From the NCBI GenBank assembly GCA_012514865.1, contig JAAYZO010000499.1:1-9650 (forward strand): DNA of 9,650 bases, read 5' to 3'. The notes beneath the pieces were generated by a model, which ran no database searches, was not told the DNA's origin, and worked only from the letters and a program-made list of their open reading frames with translations. The position numbers were made by a program, and so were the translations under genes. Positions 8,501 to 9,650 of this stretch are shown here, piece by piece. The number at the start of each line of letters is the position of its first letter. Positions within the stretch are counted from its first letter, which is position 1. This DNA comes from Lentisphaerota bacterium. Lineage in GTDB: Bacteria; Verrucomicrobiota; Lentisphaeria; Oligosphaerales; JAFGRS01.

Positions 8501-9265
8501 GACGGCGATGGCCAGGCCGAGATCCTCTGCGGCACCGGCGGCGGCTTCATCGAGTGCCTCAAGCCTGACGGCAGCCTGGCCTGGAAACGCGAGTTCTTCT
8601 GGGGCCTGCCGAATCTCTTCGCGGTGGCGCCGGGACCGGACGGCGCGCGGCACCTCCTCGTCGATGCCGCCAACAGCGCCAGCGGCAGTTGGACCTGGCG
8701 CCTCGATGCCCGCGGCGAGCCCCTCAGCAAGAATGTCTTCGAGACCGGCCGCGGCTCCTGGGATTCGACCGTGGTGACCTCCTCCGCCCTCGCCGACATG
8801 GATGGCCAGGGCGCCTGGATGGCCGCCATCGGCCGCGGCGGCGCCTTCAACGAGATCGCCCTCTACGACGCCCGTACCGGCCAGCGCCGCTGGCTCCAGC
8901 CCATGGCCGACCGCATCACCTGCGTCGCGACCGTCGACCTCGATGGCGATGGCACCCGCGAGGTGGTGGCCGGGTCGACCTCAGCGTGGCTCTGCGCCTT
9001 CGGCCTCGACGGGCAGGTCCGCTGGGCCCGCCAGATGCCCAATGCCATCCTGGCCGTCACGCCGGTCGCCGATGGCGTGGTGACGCAGTGCGCCGACGGC
9101 TGCATCTACCGCCTCGACCGCGCCGGCGAGGTCACGGCCGTCCATCGGCCGGCCGCCCTGGCACCGCCGCCACACAGTGACCACTGGACCTTCCAGCGCG
9201 CCGGCGCGACCGCCTTCATCGGCGACCGCGGCCCGACCCTGCGGGTCCTGCGCCTGGAGCCCTGA
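5567..9265 (+). CDS. Secreted heparinase II/III-like protein with C-terminal beta-propeller
   Basis: A 1232-residue exported protein. Residues 1-21 form a Sec signal peptide ending AGA before AE; the arginine pair at 2-3 lacks a Tat motif. Residues 40-180 resemble the alpha/beta N-terminal domain of GH67-type glycosidases (GGYELRTLHDP, then NVIFLGGSDDDGV). Residues 190-510 look like an alpha/alpha toroid with candidate active-site segments at 261-274 (YHYYSHMHP), 332-345 (N332, H337, Y340), 374-383 (EGNMHTYLEC) and N414/N415. Residues 515-700 match the heparinase II/III beta-sandwich in pattern (CMRSGFG, YLLLDG, then FSSWDRHIFW at 600-609 and WFVVLD at 614-619). However, the usual GxHxHxD segment reads GGGKPNPNRN at 533-542, without the histidines. 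Residues 865-1232 form a propeller with DxDGDG loops at 873-878, 977-982 and 1124-1129, a degenerate one at 1077-1082, and PQQ-type blade tryptophans at W902, W945, W1006, W1109 and W1153. It may be a lyase on an acidic polysaccharide or a non-catalytic binding protein. It lies 272 nt after the first gene, same strand, with probably its own transcript. Confidence 0.68.
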   Translation: MRRLTTAMALVALCGAGTAGAAETAGGSAAPETALGPRDYHLETALVEDGQARVTIVSSTARPAYAAIAEGLARRLREASGAAVPIVDAAAVTTDDLLRERHAIVLGNLATSPFVADLYWQWYTITDLWYPGPGGYELRTLHDPYGTGRNVIFLGGSDDDGVAAAAAALSARLTPGRTVTIGRLMDIHLGPGHTPPVEGQYSDPRLRIFHETLEHRTIHECPLGYSDASLAGLRYYYNGDEAALKRFREVALGKDFLSDGYHYYSHMHPVIWDLIEESPFFSDADRQAITARLLTYARGPDGSGGRAGLLGDAALHAASKKLLDRHMAMRANCVLTHSRYFGKYWPAAEWTENTDAARQYFDRLMTSAKGWRDEGNMHTYLECPLMAALLLRDRRIVDSGALRHYAELILMFCNNTGAMTTFGGQYPGVLRAAAALLNEPGLLATLPRNEEADRAAGKFPLPYGFMAGQAWDIGLQPEPMATMIGVYHRPATRWEWEHYAGGFPPEKALDKLCMRSGFGRLDQYLLLDGISVGGGKPNPNRNAILAFGDHGRTQLLGGAKSVVVSRQGLGADEGNLSSLEGLADLPGFGYSHSRAADHPFSSWDRHIFWRKGAWFVVLDAVTASGAGQHSVACNWTPLGSLRTDDEGVTCSRDEAPDPSTLVIRNAEPLRRVRVGNTVQFAECRDLAAGERVTATTLLYTYPGTATRHYAIAKTGPVGAVLSGDEEALLGLLPEGKGAVAGLTLAAAAYCLSPSTLALVDATLVRGGGIELTATAPCQVEIEVGTGAVAVVCAEAVQVRLNGRDESLAAGRHRLQAAALGAAFVDGLRSAIAAAVAAPRPSPAAVVPAGLPEIAVAWEAPAPAGGYAAYHYGDVDGDGRTELLLGLKDGRVLCLDDVGKTLWEHAAGGPVRALASAVLPTGPAILVGGDDETVTALDAGNRRVLWQHRCYVSEERYQAAPWWMMGYKAPVLSLFTADLDGDGQAEILCGTGGGFIECLKPDGSLAWKREFFWGLPNLFAVAPGPDGARHLLVDAANSASGSWTWRLDARGEPLSKNVFETGRGSWDSTVVTSSALADMDGQGAWMAAIGRGGAFNEIALYDARTGQRRWLQPMADRITCVATVDLDGDGTREVVAGSTSAWLCAFGLDGQVRWARQMPNAILAVTPVADGVVTQCADGCIYRLDRAGEVTAVHRPAALAPPPHSDHWTFQRAGATAFIGDRGPTLRVLRLEP

Positions 9266-9292
9266 ACGCCATGGTGAACGGGGGTGGCAACA

Positions 9293-9312
9293 GGGCCGCG
9301 CCGCCGCGGCCC
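9293..9312 (+). terminator. Hairpin after the second gene, possible terminator
   Basis: GGGCCGCG (9293-9300) and CGCGGCCC (9305-9312) form a perfect 8-bp, all-G/C stem with tetraloop CCGC, starting 28 nt after the stop codon. There is no U-run, so this is not a classical intrinsic terminator. Its position and stability suit a 3'-end stabiliser or a U-less terminator in a GC-rich genome. Confidence 0.35.
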
Positions 9313-9324
9313 CTCGGCGCGGGA

Positions 9325-9361
9325 CACGGACCGGCACGGACCGGCACGGACCGGCACGGAC
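9325..9361. repeat. Tandem repeat of a 10-bp unit
   Basis: Three exact copies of CCGGCACGGA fill 9331-9360, and the period extends left over CACGGA (9325-9330) and one base to the right, about 3.7 units. It lies between the hairpin after the second gene and REP-like copy 2. Its length is likely to vary between strains through slippage. No function is apparent. Confidence 0.8.
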
Positions 9362-9396
9362 GGCCCTGGCCGGGAGCGGCGGGCGCCGCTGGGCGA

Positions 9397-9445
9397 GTAG
9401 GTCCGCGGCGCCGTCCGTGGACCTCCCCCGGGCGCCGGTGGCGCC
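9397..9445 (+). repeat. REP-like palindromic element, copy 2
   Basis: Begins GTAG, then GGTCCGCGG (9400-9408), loop CGCCGT, then CCGTGGACC (9415-9423): a 9-bp stem with one G-U pair. The first 27 bases match copy 1 (5291-5317) at 25 positions. The following CCCGGGCGCC (9427-9436) also matches copy 1, but the closing hairpin has degenerated to GGCGCC (9431-9436) with GGCGCC (9440-9445) around GGT. A separate stem, AGCGGC/GCCGCT (9375-9390), lies just upstream. Confidence 0.7.
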
Positions 9446-9469
9446 GGCGTGGCGGCCAGGCTTTCCCGA

Positions 9470-9523
9470 GTAGGTCGCGCGAGCCGAGCGCGACCCCGGG
9501 CGCCGCCCGCGGCGCCCGGGAGA
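9470..9523 (+). repeat. REP-like palindromic element, copy 3
   Basis: Begins GTAG (9470-9473), then the stem GGTCGCGC (9473-9480) with GCGCGACC (9488-9495), loop GAGCCGA. The second hairpin is CCCGGGCGCCG (9495-9505) with CGGCGCCCGGG (9510-9520), loop CCCG, then AGA. The last 14 bases (CGGCGCCCGGGAGA) are identical to the end of copy 1. The first stem differs from copies 1 and 2 at several paired positions, yet both arms change together, so pairing is kept. Confidence 0.7.
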
Positions 9524-9582
9524 AGCCGAGCCGACGCTCGGCGCTCCCAGGGGAGCGGCTGAGGGCAGCCGCCGCTGCCCCC

Positions 9583-9620
9583 GCTCCCCGCTCCCCGACT
9601 CCGGACTCCGGACTCCGGAC
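9583..9620. repeat. Tandem heptamer repeat
   Basis: Two units of GCTCCCC (9583-9596) are followed by three units of GACTCCG (9597-9617) and a partial GAC, a 7-bp period over about 38 bp made of two unit variants. It is a low-complexity, slippage-prone array near the right edge of the window and may continue the repeat-rich intergenic region beyond it. Confidence 0.75.
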
Positions 9621-9650
9621 CTGCCTGCGACTCTCCTCCCCGCTCCCTGC

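Larger units (their letters stand above)
9266..9650. other. Non-coding region rich in hairpins and tandem repeats downstream of the second gene
   Basis: I see no gene in these 385 nt. The stretch is a near-continuous chain of palindromes and micro-repeats: a terminator-like stem at 9293-9312, a 10-bp tandem repeat, a stem AGCGGC/GCCGCT at 9375-9390, REP-like copies 2 and 3, stems at 9525-9542 (GCCGAGC/GCTCGGC), 9543-9556 (GCTCCC/GGGAGC) and 9557-9570 (GGCTG/CAGCC), and a heptamer repeat at the right edge. Short open frames passing through it are produced by the repeats and have no ribosome binding site. Confidence 0.6.

Noticed and set aside
5132..8653. A 1173-residue open frame on the minus strand across the second gene
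   Set aside because: Same codon-aligned shadow. The sense frame has a signal peptide, recognisable domains and an AGGAG site, while the antisense product has none.
9325..9361. Short tandem repeats as a CRISPR array
   Set aside because: The units are 10 bp and directly adjacent, with no spacers.

Overview
The window is very GC-rich (by eye well over 65%) and holds two very large genes in the same direction, separated and flanked by non-coding DNA full of perfect or near-perfect palindromes. Both proteins start with a Sec-type signal peptide and are long, multi-module, carbohydrate-active-looking exported proteins. Big exported polysaccharide-degrading proteins, strong Shine-Dalgarno use, almost exclusive G/C-ending codons and abundant intergenic hairpins suit a free-living polysaccharide degrader from the Planctomycetota/Verrucomicrobiota/Lentisphaerota or Hydrogenedentota/Armatimonadota range. 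This placement is an inference; no marker gene is present.

Layout: 1-455 is a non-coding leader with two hairpins in tandem (245-289 and 294-337, the second a perfect 20-bp stem). 456-5294 encodes a 1612-residue protein. Its C-terminal 940 residues resemble the exo-rhamnogalacturonan lyase (PcRGLX/YetA, PL26-like) fold family: RIFT barrel, beta-sandwich, alpha/alpha toroid and a terminal carbohydrate-binding module. Its first 670 residues add two DOMON/CBM9-like modules around a thrombospondin-type-3 calcium loop, a beta-sandwich and a fibronectin-III domain. 5295-5566 carries a REP-like palindrome that contains the stop codon of the first gene, followed by a structured leader. 5567-9265 encodes a 1232-residue protein with a GH67-type N-terminal domain, an alpha/alpha toroid, a heparinase II/III-like beta-sandwich and a C-terminal PQQ/FG-GAP-type beta-propeller. 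9266-9650 is non-coding and holds two more REP-like copies, further hairpins and two short tandem repeats.

The two genes probably act outside the cytoplasm on one uronic-acid-containing polysaccharide (pectin-like or another acidic glycan): the first as a probable exo-acting lyase with several sugar-binding modules, the second as a probable lyase-fold protein with a propeller for binding or display. Substrate and activity are inferred from fold families only. No transporter, regulator, sulfatase or transposase lies in the window.

The most distinctive non-coding signal is a family of three GTAG-footed palindromes (5291, 9397 and 9470) whose stems differ in sequence but keep pairing through compensatory changes. 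This is the hallmark of REP elements mobilised by REP-associated tyrosine transposases (RAYTs).
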